The notes: a model not told the origin generated them from the sequence alone. Shown: positions 41,505 through 53,559, counted from the first letter of the stretch. The stretch is 64,000 nt of DNA from Scatophagus argus (GCF_020382885.2 NC_058513.1:17509641-17573640); one strand, 5' to 3'. Numbers and translations: made by a program.

Positions 41505-44500
41505 GAAGACTAATCGCCAGAGGGAGAACTTTTGCACGTAAATTTGTTTATGTATGCAAAATGCAGAGGAATGACAAACATTGGAGGGAGTGAAGCAAAT
41601 ATCTTGCAAATGTGTGTTGAGCCCCAAATGGCACAGCGAGTGTGTGGGTGTGTGGCGGGTGCTGAAGGGGGCAGACGAAGCCGGGGTGAGGCTGCAGGCG
41701 CGGTCAGGTCACCGGTGCGGTCGGCGGGTGAAACTCAGTTCACATTACCATGCAGACACCCGGGCTAACAATGGAGGCTCCATCTGTTCCTGTCAGCCAT
41801 TACAAATCTGGTGTCACCCAGTCCGCTGAAGACAACAGGCCACCGCATCTAATCAAACGGCGCAGGCTCCTCCTGCGTGTAAAAGCAGCCATCGACTTCA
41901 CACTCACTCACTCTCTGGTTAGGGAACAGAGAGCAGCGAAGGCAGGCAGTCGATTACCACGGATAATACATCCTCCGAGTCACAAAGTCTCTATTGTGTA
42001 CAGTAGGCTCAAATAAAATGATACAATTAAACTCGAGGAAAAGAAAAACTCGATTTTCTACCTTTCACTAAAATAACAAAATTATCATTAATTTTTTTGT
42101 GCTACAAAAGGTCAGGGTTAGGAAAATTTAAATAAACCCAAATCGTCCCCTATGGATGACTGTTCCTCCAAAAATGTCACTGATTTCATTAAATGGTCAT
42201 GCCATTATTTCCCACAAACACTCCCTCCTCCATTGAAACAGACCGCCTAGCAGAAAAGCGTGAGCCATTTCTTTCAACTGGCGGTGAACAGAGAATGAAC
42301 TATGAACTCCACATGCCCTTTTAGTGAGGACACAGGCCATTCACTACGCCAACATGGTCGCCATCTCCCGGCACACAGATTTTTCTTACACAATCAAATG
42401 TTACGATCATTGATCCAACAATAAAATGTCTGTTTTAAGGTTAGTTGTTCGGTGTCAGGGGACATTAGTTGTTGATATTCAAAGCTAAAATGCAAATTAA
42501 AGGAAAAAAAAAGATTCTGGTAGTGCTGCATAATTCTCACATTTAACACCAACAATGGCGTGACACAACATTCGAGTGTGAGCAACTATTGCATCTGCAG
42601 TAACAGACGGCGTAGTTTGCAGATGTGCGTGTTACCATTATGGCCGTAAGGGAAATTTTTTAAGCATTTTTATAGTTTGATTTTGTTTGTTTCCCTGAGG
42701 AAATCTCGCCTTGTTTATTCTGATATGAACAATTCCAAAAAACGAATTATCATTATCTTGTGGTCCATCTTCCCACCATCTGCCGTGATTTGTTCACTCC
42801 ATTTTTCCAAAGTTGAGGGGAAAGATGGCAGTTACTCTTCTGTGGGCAGAGGAGTTCATTAAGTCATTACCAAAGAAGGAGATCATTTTTGACTAAATCC
42901 AGCTGGCATTTAAACAGTGACAACATATTCTTTTTTTCCCCTCACTGGCAAATTCCACAAGATTCCAGCTTTACCAGAAGTAGGGTAGAGACGGGCACCT
43001 GAGGCAGCCAAGTCAATAATGCCCACCTGCGGCATGTCACGTCGAGGGCTCTTAGCTGGCGCACAGAAGTCAGAGAGTCAGAAACACAAAAAGTCTTAAC
43101 TGGAGGGAGGGCAAGTCCGAGAAAGGAAGACAGAGAGAAAGATTGATAAAGGGAGAGAGGGATGGAACACACATGGCCCCTCAGGTACAGTGTTGTATTT
43201 CAAACCCGGTTGTGAGAGAATAGAGGGGCTCGGGGTCAATCAATCACTGCATTAGCCTGCAGCTACAAAGCCTCCTCTCTGTGTGGGCCGCCTCCGTGCC
43301 TCCCACAGTCCACACATACAGCTCAAGGGGACAGACCAGGAGAGGAGGATCTGCCACTGGAGGGAGCTCTAGGTCACCAATCGGGCCTGAGTGAACCACC
43401 AGCCCCCTTTTTCGCCAGCATCAGGACAACCTACCTGCACACTGGCCAGGAGGGAGAGGAGAGGGAAGAGGAGGAGTCACTGATGTCACAGGAGTGAGGC
43501 TGCGAGGTAGGAGGCCAGCGAAGGGCAAAATTTCACACATGTGGTCTGTTTTATTTCAAATGAAGAGGACGAGCAACAACACACAGCAAAAGGGTCTGAC
43601 TGCACTTCCTGCAGAGAGGTGTAGGTGTGCCAGTGTGTCTGGTGAGGCTCGTGTGTCAAAAATGCATTTGTGTAGTTCTGTCAGAGGAACACTGCATTGT
43701 CTCCTGTGACACTGACTCCTCCTTTTCACCTTTTTCCTTCGTGGGTGCAGAATTTCTCACACATTGTGGCCTCTCAGTGGAAACACATGTTCACACAGAT
43801 AACAGAGACTAGAAGGATTCATTATTACAGTTAAAGTTTCACTCCGTTGTCCTTGTTTAAACTAGATGGTACGAGCTTGTGGCAAAATGTAATGTGGGCT
43901 TGTGTCTGCTTCTCAAATTTAAATTCTTTCCTTTCTGTTTTAGCTCATCTTGTGAGGGCCTTTATGAGCTTAGATCTCTGCATTGCGCAAATAACCTAAA
44001 ACACACCCACACACACACACACACACACACACAGGGAATCAGAATGAGGACTGTTGTTAACTTACACTCTGGGGCTCCATCATCTTGGTTGTCAGAGGCT
44101 AATGAGGCGTCATCTGATTGGGCAAAGCGACCCAAATCGAAACTGCGGTTGTCATCAGAACCATCTTCTTCCCGATAGTCCACTGAGTGTGTATGTGTGG
44201 GATAAAGGAAGACACAAAGCAAATGTGAGGGGGTGAGTCACACAAGCCAAGCCTGCAAGACTTAACCTTCAGTAGTATTGGATAAACTTGTCAGTAATAG
44301 ATATACATATACACCTGAAAGAACTCTGTAGTCGGTGTAGTTAAAGCAGTATGTGATACTTTGATAATAGAGGTTGTTCACAGTAATTTTACTTACTTGC
44401 AAGGGGGAATTCTTGAGGGTTCCTGTAAAATCAAAATAAGCACAGATCAAGATCTCATGCACTGAAAAGTTTACTGTGCTTTCATTTTACAGGCAACTCA

Positions 44501-46006
44501 GCTCCAGTATTGCTTCATAAATTCAGTAATTGTTTCCTGTGTAGCAGACCACAAAACCACAAGTGTTCTGTACCAGTGCATGCATTTCTTATCATGCAGT
44601 GCAGTCAACACCAGCACAGTTGTTTCCGCAGTAAACTATAGTTTCATACAAAAGTTTCAGTTTTTTGGCTTCATGGACTGTTAATCCGTCTTGGAAATGA
44701 CACCACTTGAGATGAAAACAGGCGACGTGTAAGATCTTTAAAGAATTTTAATAACAATAAATAAAATCAAGAATGAAGTCTTGAAGGTGACACCGTTAGA
44801 CTAAATGAGCTCGATCTAATGTAATTTTGCAAACTGTGTTTAAAGCAATTACAGCAACAATTAAGGTTCTTCTGTGGTGTTAAGAGCAAAACTCAGATAA
44901 TGGTGTCATGAAATTACATTGTGACACTTGGCGAGTAACACAGCTTTCTGTATCTCTTGGTAAACACACAATGCTGCTTCGAGAGGTAAAATCCTACCTT
45001 TCATGGACGAATCTGAAGTTACCCAGCAGGATTTGACGTGCCTCTTGGGCACTTTCACTGAGGTCCTCATCTTCGAGGAGCTCGGTCACAAACAGCTCGC
45101 AGTCTGAAGACAACAGAAAACACTGTAAGCATGATGTTTGTGGTTTGCTTTTTGAAGGGCACACACACTAAGGGATTCAAACATTGTGAATAACACTGTT
45201 CATGACCCCCAACGTTTTATCAGCACTTTCACAAAATATCTTAATTAATAAACACTCATTATAATGGTTTTTTTTTATGAATGGTTGTTTCTATAATGGT
45301 GACTGAAGACAGGCTTCGGAACCTAAAAACATAAAACTACTCCTTGGGTGACTTGACCTGTGAAAATTAAATCCAACCAGTAAGACGTTACCTTTTCAAA
45401 TATCTGTAAAAGGAAGTTATTATGATTAATATTTTTGCCACTGTGTTACTGAACTGAAACACAAAGAACCACACAAAAGTCTTAGCATTATCCAGCAAAG
45501 TGAGACCGATTCTTGTGAAACAGGTTCGCCCACAGAACTTATCTGATTCAATTTCTTTATATCCTCACATCACAAAAACAAACGGACATATGCAAATGTT
45601 CTTCCAAAGGCGCTGTTTGATGGCCTGGCAGTACATGCAAATGTAGTAAATGCCAAGGTGTCATCATATTGGGAACAGTTCACAGCATAACACAGGGGGT
45701 CAATAAATATGTTGTTTTTATGTTATACTGTCTGCTTTTGTTTGTACAACTAGAAACAACAGCAGGTGTGAGAATTTTCTCTTACTTAACCGTCTATGCA
45801 TTCACAACTAAGCAGCAACAGAACATTTGTACATTTTAAATTTCATTTTGTTGTGATAATCAGCCTTGCTTTCCCTATATTTCCACAGTTACACTCCTCT
45901 TTGGTAGCATAAATTAAAAACAAAACTGTAAGGTTCGCTGTACAAATAAATAAATAAAGACATTACCATCCAAAAGTCTCCTAATATCGGTGGGGACTGT
46001 CGCCAT
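17344..46006 (-). CDS. skap1: Src kinase-associated phosphoprotein 1 (SKAP55), twelve coding exons
   Basis: Cytosolic adaptor that couples T-cell receptor and Fyn/ADAP signalling to integrin adhesion. Minus-strand exons: 46006-45967, 45103-44998, 44422-44397 (a 26-nt microexon), 44182-44066, 31341-31261, 31140-31057, 30975-30851, 30019-29956, 28276-28073, 25758-25705, 25571-25474, 17436-17344. All phases match and give 363 aa (human 359). Order: N-terminal helical region (1-57), acidic linker, PH domain (about 115-216, invariant W205), acidic linker with Fyn-type tyrosines Y239 (ETYDDIEG) and Y278 (EDIYEVLP), and a C-terminal SH3 (about 305-360, GLWD...GWWVGEL...GIVPKDFL). The PH sequence [15 protein letters not shown] matches SKAP1 better than SKAP2. 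The RKxxYxxY motif that binds ADAP reads NKQDYANY (298-305), so its Arg is replaced. The start ATG is in a short exon ([13 protein letters not shown]) aligned with human MQAAALPEEIRWLLE. SKAP2, the HOXA-linked paralogue, is excluded by sequence and by neighbours. Confidence 0.93.
17437..25473 (-). other. skap1 last intron (8.0 kb)
   Basis: No recognised gene. It holds (CA)n near 19222-19242, a G16 run at 23350-23365, pyrimidine-rich DNA at 21115-21240, an orphan CpG-rich promoter-like block at 20430-20707, and an unrecognised 126-codon minus-strand ORF at 22401-22781. The repeat-poor stretches 21400-21900 and 23540-24060 have few simple repeats and look like candidate conserved non-coding DNA. 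Confidence 0.5.
20430..20707 (+). promoter_or_regulatory. Orphan CpG-rich promoter-like block with RFX X-box and FOX site
   Basis: CpG density rises sharply from about 20450. The block contains a GC-box (GTGGGCGGGGC, about 20532-20542), the perfect palindromic X-box GTTGCCATGGCAAC (20558-20571), a forkhead-type GTTTATTTAC (20595-20604), and a consensus + strand donor GAGAAG|GTGAGT at 20707/20708. It is antisense to skap1 and far from any skap1 exon. The arrangement resembles a promoter plus first exon of an unknown + strand transcript. No downstream exon was identified. Confidence 0.4.
26338..26404. repeat. (CA)n microsatellite
   Basis: About 67 bp of CA dinucleotides with a few CG interruptions, in skap1 intron 9. 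Confidence 0.95.
27914..27945. repeat. (GT)n microsatellite
   Basis: Sixteen uninterrupted GT units, about 130 bp from the skap1 Tyr-linker exon (28073-28276). Confidence 0.95.
30310..30525. repeat. AT-rich dispersed repeat
   Basis: 'GGCTCCAACTAATGATTAAC', 'GAAATATTCACATTTGATGA' and 'CAGAATAGTTGCCGGG' followed by 'GATTAATTAATGACTAATTA' are the family words in order. Sits in skap1 intron 7. Confidence 0.5.
31628..31649. repeat. (CA)n microsatellite
   Basis: Eleven CA units in skap1 intron 4. Confidence 0.9.
32222..32266. repeat. (AT)n microsatellite
   Basis: AT dinucleotide run broken once by GTAC near 32231-32235. Confidence 0.9.
35420..35575. repeat. AT-rich dispersed repeat, degraded
   Basis: 'GGTAATTAATTAATAAGCAT', 'AATTGATTAGCCAATAAAGA' and a trailing 'AATCTCAGCTCTATTCTG' match one end of the family. 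Strongly decayed. Confidence 0.35.
38769..38809. repeat. (CA)n microsatellite
   Basis: About 20 uninterrupted CA units. Confidence 0.95.
39644..39700. repeat. (GA)n microsatellite
   Basis: About 28 GA units, extending a purine-rich stretch that begins near 39618. Its complement produces spurious (SL)n open frames. Confidence 0.95.
39812..39847. repeat. (GT)n microsatellite
   Basis: GT run with one TA interruption at about 39825. Confidence 0.9.
40143..40237 (+). promoter_or_regulatory. Nuclear-receptor half-site cluster (DR1 + DR2)
   Basis: AGGTCA at 40143-40148, AGGTCA at 40166-40171, AGGTCA at 40173-40178, AGTTCA at 40181-40186 and AGGTCA at 40232-40237, all in the same orientation. The middle pair is a perfect DR1 and the second and third of the triplet form a perfect DR2 with spacer GA, both classic RAR/RXR arrangements. 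The site lies in skap1 intron 4, about 14 kb beyond the 3' end of hoxb1b. COUP-TF, HNF4 or PPAR could also use it. Confidence 0.45.
40795..40990. repeat. AT-rich dispersed repeat with poly(A) insertion
   Basis: 'AACCAATTAACTGATTGAAC', 'CATCTTTGGACCAAAATGAT' and 'AAAATAATCGCCAGTTGCAG' match the family; an A17 run interrupts it at 40842-40858. Confidence 0.5.
41462..41500. repeat. (GT)n microsatellite
   Basis: About 19 uninterrupted GT units. Confidence 0.95.
44001..44033. repeat. (CA)n microsatellite
   Basis: CA run only about 33 bp from the donor side of skap1 exon 4 (44066), so it falls within the 5' part of intron 4. Confidence 0.9.
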
Positions 46007-49000
46007 CCCGGGCTTTCACCTTTCCAATTCAAGACACTTTGGATCGACGACTTTTCAGACTTTTTCAGAGTCTTCACTCTTTGGCTTTTTACTCCACGGA
46101 GCAGCTTATGTACACTGAGCCATACTGTTACAGCTCCATGACAAGGACCAGAGCCAGGCACAGCATCTAACCACCTGTGTCCTCTTGTTCTCAAAACTGA
46201 CTTCCGTGCATTTATCTAGATTTGCACAAAATTGGGTGGAGCAGGTGCACAGATGACAACTTCCTCCACACTCTGGTTTCTCAGTCGAGGTGACACAATT
46301 TGACTGACACTGAGAAAACCCCTCTGCCTGAACTACAGCAACACTGTCACAAACAAAACCAAAGCAGAGAGCCATGATTATGTACGATGGCTACTTTCAG
46401 CAGCAGTGGAGCATAGAAAAACTGTCTGTGATAAAGATTTGAACAAAGCTAAGAAAAAACACAAATGTTACGTTCATGTGGGTGTTTGTAAAAACATGCA
46501 AATCGAAACTTTGGACAACGTACATCTCTACCTCTCTTTTTTATGCTTTCCTTTGTGTATATGTGGATGTTCATCCATCCTATAAAAAATAAAAATAGAT
46601 CAAATGATTTTATCTATTTCACCGTGTCAACAATTTGTTCTGCTCTGTTGCTGTTTTTTGTTTTCTGACCACCTTGCAAAGTGGGAAGAGCAAACATACA
46701 ATTTCCCCATGAGGATCAATAAAGAACCACATTAGAAATAAAAAAAATACTAATACTTGTAGGCAAAACAAGATTCCTGTTAGGAGAATTTAAAAAAAAA
46801 AAGTTATTCAACCCTTCTTGGCTGCATGTGAGAGCACCTGAAATGCAAAGTGGGTCCCTTGAAAACTTGCCCAACTAAAACAGCTAAATAATACCTAAAT
46901 ATCACTCTGAAAGCACACACTGCACACCAGCAGCAGCATACTGGAGATGTTATTCATTATTATATTTACATTAAGCCCAGGAATAAACAGGCCTTATACC
47001 CGTGACATAAAGTGATGGCTGCTCTTGTATGTTTTTCGCCTAATAGGTTGTGGCCAGTATTGTTCATCCTGTGCTAATATAATCCTTCACCATAAGAGTG
47101 GAGAGACTCAAACAGTGGTGACTGTTTTATACAGTATGTCCCAGTTTTCTAGTGAAACAAATAACAGCCTTTTGCTATTTTGGATAAATTATTCCAAGTA
47201 TTTCATAATTTTTTATACAACCGCGGGTATAGACTGTTTATTGTACTAAATGTAATCTAAAAGTGACCTAAGCAATATTTTACAGAGCCCTATTTCTCTC
47301 ACTTTGGTTAGCTATTACAAGCAACCGCTGATGAGACATTGGCCTAACTAACACAGCTACTAATCATCAGAGAGTATCTGAATATAAACTTATCAGCTCA
47401 TGTTTGAATTTAAATCTCACTGTTCCCTTGCTTGATCACGAGCTGGAGGTAATACTTTACCCACCTTTTGGTTTCCTGTCCCTGCATCACCGACTATCAC
47501 AGTAACATGAAGAAATCATCTTTTAGCATTTAATCCAAAGTGACACAACCAGTTGGGGGCGGGGCGTCACCGCTAGCCTGCTAATTGACCTTTAGCCCGG
47601 AAATGGTAACGTAGCACCTTTTTTTCTTATTTAAAGTGACTGTGTCTGTGTGTCTTATGTGGGAGCATATACTTTGATCACCTTACCTGTCTACCATTCA
47701 TATACAGTGTAAAAGTTTTTACTCTTTAACACTGAAGCCGGGCTAACCTGTAGTTAGCTGAGGTACCATTAGCTAATTTAGAATATTCTGACGTGTTTAG
47801 AGGCCGTTAGCTAGCTGTTTTAACCTGGAGGGCCTTGATTAGCTAACGTTAACTCACCTGGTCTGTGAAGGTGGACGACGTTCCTCCTCTACCAACATTA
47901 TTTATGAGTAAGTTCATATATTTACAACATAATGCCACCATAAAGGTGGACATTTTTTTAAAAAAAGTGGTTTTGAATTTATACAATTTATACAAGCGAC
48001 GTTTTGCCACGGCTTTTGTACATGCGCTGCTTTCAAATACTCATCAGTTACTGAAGTTGTAAAATCGTAATTCAAAGATGTGGTACATTCGATGTTTTTA
48101 GAGGCCATACAATAGTAAAAGATTATTAACATTATCTTTACTCTAAATAGCAGTTTGTGTCAATTTTTGGAAATTCTCACTTTCACTGTTTAAATTATAC
48201 AAATATATATTATAAGTGTTCACCACTTTGCTGGATCTTTCAAGCTTATAAAATAATTATACTTCTGACAACACGTGAATGGAACATCATTAAATTGGTT
48301 CCTCACTGTTTCAGATATGCTTGAATGGTTTATATTACCAGTTAAGGGTGAACAGCAATGGGATGGCGTGGACTGGGCTTATATATACACGGCTGACATT
48401 AGTGTAGAGGAGGTATGGGTAGAAGTACTGACAGAAATAGAGGTGGGCCTGACTATCACCTTATTGATCCCGTGTTACTGAAACACTACAAGGAAAGCCA
48501 TCAAGAAAGCAAAGCACAGTCAGACGCTGCTCGCATCGACAGAATACACCAGATATCAATCAAGGCTGTGCTGGAGTGATGTTATATTTGTTTTGTCTTT
48601 TAAAATGTGGAATGTGTATTCAAGCTGGCAAGATAATTATTCCATATACTGGGCAACATCACACAGACACATGCACAGTATTAGTTGCTATTTCACTGGC
48701 TATCGAGCCTGAGTTTTTTAACAAAAATGGGGAGTTAATGCATCATTTTGAATCAAACCTAAATTGTAAAAAAATAAAAGGCTGTGTCCATGGACAAGAG
48801 GCACATTGAGTTTATTTCTGTTGACAATTCTTTTTGTTTAAACGCAATAAATAAGAAACTTAAAAGGTTTTCTGCTTGCTGCAGTGATCCCAAATTGTGT
48901 AATTCATTGCGTTAGGTAAAAAATTACCCTGCTGTTGCATTTATGCTATTAAATATGACTTTGTTTTCCCTACATAAAGCAGTAATAGAAGCAGCAGTTT

Positions 49001-52000
49001 TGTTTCAGTGCACTGTCATATTTTAATAATTTTCATCCTTAATGCTACTTCATGATGGTCTCCTTCCCTGTCATTTCTCAACAGGAAGCCACGGGGTCAG
49101 GCCGAGTTGAATCCCATGTCAGAATTGTCCCCACGTTGACCTGCGCCTGACTGGCCTCCCAGCAAAAAGCCCCTGTGAAGGTAAGAGGAACTGGGGTCCC
49201 CTCCCCTGGAAAAGAGGTTCCCTCCCCTTGACAGCTCCACAGAGCCCCAGCCACCTGCCTGCTGGGTCAGCCCCATATGAAAAGGGAAGCTCTTTGTAAT
49301 CCGACGGGGATTACACCACCCAACAATGCACTGCTGAAAGAGCGACAAAAGCCCTGTATCAAACGCCGCTGAGGGGGAGCAAGGCTATGATCTCCCGCTA
49401 CTACCAACACTGACTCCTCCGCCACCTCTCATCTCCCCAAGAGGCTCTCCCCCTTTAGCATTCGCTCCCTCTGTCCTCCTTCTGCCCTCTCATCTTTAAG
49501 ATCTGGCCTTTTATCAGCGCATTCCTTTTCATTTGCATTGCAGTGTGGGGAGGGACAGCAGGTCTCTCTGATCTGATAGAGCCAGGAGAGAGAGTCAGGA
49601 GGATCCTCGGGGCATGAAGGGTGTGTGTATCTGTATCCTGTCTTGCAAACACACACACTGCATTCTCAAGAAGCTATTTTGCAGTCCAGAGGGACAAATA
49701 GTGAAGTACCCATACCTGTCTTTCAGGCTCTGTTTGTCTTTATTTCAGAAAAAAGGAAGTGCCGTAGCTGAGGGCTGTGTTTATTTTCAAATTGAGGAAT
49801 TCATCTTTAAAATTCTATAAAAAGATTAAAAGTTGTATTTAAAAAGAGGCAGAGGACTCAAACTCACAGCTTGGCATAAATCACTCTGTCAGAATAGGTG
49901 TCACCTTTTCCAACAGCAAATATCTCAAGTTGGTGCTCAAATGTTGCCCTAATTTAAACATGTCACAGCATATTCAAAAAAAAGGTGTTTGGCCTGATTC
50001 TTAAGGGTCTGTGGTAAATGTTTGTGTTGGTCGAGGAGATAAAAAGAGGCAGTTTACTCTTCGGATTTCCTCACAATCATTGTATTCCCAACCCACCCAT
50101 TGCTCAAACATGTGTCAGTGTAGGGGGGCTTTGGTGGCGGTGAGGTAAAAAGTGATGATAGATTGAGGACACAAAAGACAGAGGAGCAAATGTGTTGTGC
50201 TAAATCTCCAACCTTCAGTCAGCCACATATCGACTGAGTCAGGGAGTTACCTCAGCTTGTGCTCAAATCAGCGAGAGCCCCATAAGCACTGAATATAAAA
50301 TCATTCAAATTGTATTATGTTAGGATATATGAGCCATTTCAAAATATTAATTCAGCATTATTTGAGATGTCTGTTAAGAGTAGCAGTTACAGCTCGCCGT
50401 GCCTCGACTCGACTGAGTGATTACACACCTCTATTACATGTGATATATGTATGTATGAGAGGGACCTATTTTTCATTACCAAGACATTGTCCCTAGAGGC
50501 AGTTGTTAAAGAAGAATATGAATTATCCCCCTGGAACAACTGGCCCTTGTCGTGAACCAGGGACAGAGGAAGAGGAAGGGAAAAGGGAAGCACAGCACTA
50601 TTGATAGTGGTGGGATTGAGAGACTGGAAGGACGCCAGAAGAATGTGTCTGCCTGTGCCTGTGATCCTGCACACTGCCGCCTCTCCCTCTGTCCAGTTAA
50701 TTGGAATACAAAGCAGAGCGGGGTCGATGAGAGAGTGGTGGTGAGGAGGAGGAGGAGGAGGAGGACTGTGTGGGGTGGGGGGGCCGAGCTGCTGTCTGTC
50801 TCCAGCAACGCTCAACCTTCACTGCTCGCTGGGAATTGACTGGGGAACCAGCAAGCGAGACCGACACACTGTCACTGGTAAAATGAACTGTCACCTTGCA
50901 TTTCTCAACCTCTTGGCAGCATCGAATTGGCCGCTTTGAACCATGTGACGTGACACTGATTGAGTTCTGGTTTTCCCCTCTTGGGCTCTAAAGGAAGAAG
51001 CCGGTTTAATTTCCAGTTTAGTGTACAGGCTGTCCATGCAAAGTATCCACGCAGGGGCACATGGAGCATCTCTTCCAAACTGTTTCTTTCCACCAGAGCT
51101 TTCATGGGGGCTCTATTCTTCCTCGCCACCCCTCATTATTTCATTGTGCTGCTTCGTTACTCTGCCTCTCAGCTAGTCTTGTTTTTCTTACGGCATATAG
51201 TCATGGCGGTCTGACAGGCACACGAAGGAGGAAAACTATTAGGGGTAGCCATTTGGATCCTGGAGGCAATCCCAGGGAGTATTAAGACGTTAACCCTGGC
51301 CAAGTCACTTGTCTCTCTCAGTTACTATGCTGATGGAGTGGGGAAAAGATGCAGTCGCAGGGGGACCCAGGAGGCTGGGGCTTCAGGTCGGCTGGCGCTT
51401 CCAGATCCAATCGAGCCTGACTCGGATGGGGGATGGTTGTCAAGAATCTCCCAGCCTGGGCTAAAAAGAGCCTCAGTGCCATAACAAAGGAAGAAGAGAG
51501 TGTGCCATTCATAACTAGGCAGCATTTCTCCATGAGGCTTCAGTGTGACTTAATACTGGTAAACAACCCACAGAATTAGAATAACATATGTGACCATTCA
51601 GTGTCATTTGCTTATTTTAATTAAAAACACTTTGTCACCATCTTAAAAGGTGCTAAAAAGTGTTGTTTTCAGTATTGAATGATTACTAATAATGTCAAAC
51701 ATCTGATGGTCCAAGCCCCTTAAATGTGGTGCTTTGCTGCTTTCAGTTGTAGTTGCTTTATAGTAAATTGAATATCTTTGGATTTTGGACAGCTGGTTGG
51801 GTGAAATAAGACGTGATGACATCACCTTCAAATTGTGATCATCATTTTCCTCTATTGTTTTACCCCTGAAAAGGTCTCTTATGTATTATAAGTATTGTCG
51901 ATATCGCCCTGTTTAGTGGATGTTTCTGTTCTGCACTTCGCTCACCGTCGCTGCATTTATCTCTGTGCCTTGTCACAGTAATAGTGTATGTACTGCATAT

Positions 52001-53545
52001 GTTATAGATAAATGGCGTTAACCTAAATAGCCGTGTTTGATATCTGCCAGTAAAAATTACTCCTCTGCGGTATCTTTTAGATGACCAACCCCCCGTTATC
52101 CCATGAATACTGTATCTAGTATCCCTTTGAAGCCGCGGGACCCTGCAGAGTGACATGCGACAGAGGAACTGGTCAAAAACCAAGGAAGTGAGCCTGGCAA
52201 TAGACTTGTAAAAGAGCCTGCAACAACTGCAAGCAGCATGGGGTACAAACAGCACTGGGTTGACCTCAAACAGAGTGCCGGGGCGAGGGGGGTGCGGGTC
52301 GGCTAAAGATGTGTAAGATATCTGAGGGGAAAGCGGTTTGCTGCTGTTTCCATCAGGTGTTTGTAGCACTTGATTTTTTAATTTTTTTTTTTTTTTTTAT
52401 TAGTGACCACACAGGATCTCCGAGTTCATTTACAATTTTCTGCTCCCCTCTTCTCCTTGCCCTACATTCTCTGGCAGAAGGCAAAAAGAGGGCCGTGCTG
52501 CTCCGAAGGTGAAAAACATCCTCCTCCTCCTCCCCCCTCCTCTCCCCCAGCTGAACATCTGTCTCCGCGGTGTTGGCTGCAGCACCGACTCTGACACCTC
52601 CAGATGGAGAGCCCACTGGGAGCGCTGAGGTATTACCAACAGAGATGGCAGGGATCACACCTCTGGAATGAAGTCCCACACTTGTTTTCTGCACTGTCCC
52701 CTTTCTTTTGTTGTTCAATCTGTCACTATTCACCACATCGATTGTCACTTCCCCAGTCCTTGGCCTTGTGACTCATCTGAAGAGGAAGCTTTTGGCTAAA
52801 GAAAAAAAAGTCTGACAACAAACCTGTCGGCCATTTTCTAATTTACAGTAATGGGCCGTATGGTATTTCAACTGTAACTCCTATTAGTGGAACTGTATTA
52901 ATTTTTAATATAGTTGTAGGAGAACTGCATACTCATGCAGATATATTTCAAATGATTGCTGATTTCCATTTCCTAAAAACATCTTTTTCAGAGGATTTAG
53001 CACAAACCTGGACTCTGACTAAATGGCCTATAGACTTTTTAGTCTAACTATTAAAAGCGATACCTGCAAAAACCTGAAGAATGAGAGGCCTGCTGTTGAC
53101 TTCTCCAAGCCACTCTGGTGTCTTGACAGATTGACGCTGCGTTCATTTGTGCCTGAACTCTGTGTGAACCTCAGCTTTAGGAAAAAGGGCACCAACAGGC
53201 CAGTGCTGCTGGGGCAGAAACTGTGTGTACAAACCCAACACCCAGTGCAAATATTGAAACTGCTGCCCCTTCACCATCAGATGAAACTTAGCTGGTCAGC
53301 TGGGACAAATGTTTAGCCAAAGGTGAAGCCAAAATGAGCACGGAAAGGTTAAATAATCCACTTGGTTTCTGTGTTTGTTTGTTTTTAAAGGAAAATTAAA
53401 AACTAACTAAAGTTATGTAAAATGCAAGTGGATGTCATTGCAGCCCGTGTCAGCTGTATCCAAGCAGAATTTGGGTAACAAATCCAGGGTGAGACCAGGT
53501 TCCCTGGAGTTTGTTGTCATGTTTAGAGCCCCTGGAGGTATTTCG
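46007..53545. other. Intergenic 3' flank of the Hox cluster
   Basis: From the skap1 start to the hoxb1b 3' element no known gene is seen. A consensus minus-strand donor (GACCAG|GTGAGT, exon side ending at 47858) with GC-box sequence nearby (47555-47570) may mark an untranslated skap1 exon or an unrelated transcript. The GC-richer blocks 49081-49620 and 50930-51540 are repeat-poor and carry Pbx/Meis-like words, such as TGATTGAG near 50958 and CTGACAGG near 51212. An unrecognised 169-codon ORF lies at 51860-52369 (minus). Poly(T) occupies 52381-52399. Confidence 0.45.
49094..49153. promoter_or_regulatory. Two imperfect DR5 elements, possible retinoic-acid response region
   Basis: GGGTCA-GGCCG-AGTTGA (49094-49110) and, inverted, TGACCT-GCGCC-TGACTG (49137-49153) are both spaced by five bases, the canonical RARE spacing, but each has mismatched positions. 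An octamer ATTTGCAT follows at 49531-49538. The region lies about 5 kb 3' of hoxb1b. Evidence is motif-level only. Confidence 0.25.
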
Positions 53546-53559
53546 AGGTGAAAAGGTCA
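53546..53559 (+). promoter_or_regulatory. DR2 retinoic-acid response element 3' of hoxb1b
   Basis: AGGTGA-AA-AGGTCA is a direct repeat with two-base spacing. It sits about 640 bp past the hoxb1b stop and about 140 bp past its likely poly(A) signal. A DR2 element just downstream of the vertebrate Hoxb1 gene is an established early neural RA enhancer, conserved to pufferfish. The second half-site is perfect; the first differs at one base (C to G at position 5). Confidence 0.6.

Larger units (their letters stand above)
31342..44065 (-). other. skap1 largest intron (12.7 kb)
   Basis: No gene recognised. Contents: microsatellites listed separately, poly(A) runs at 37089-37113 and 40842-40858, two AT-rich dispersed repeats, and long low-complexity AT-rich DNA (37300-38550). 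The repeat-poor block 33740-34020 is dense in TAATTA/ATTA homeodomain-type words and looks like a conserved non-coding element. A nuclear-receptor half-site cluster lies at 40143-40237. Confidence 0.5.

Noticed and set aside
50387-50894. Several overlapping ORFs around a (GGA)n tract
   Set aside because: Mutually overlapping in three or more frames and driven by low-complexity GGA/TCC sequence.
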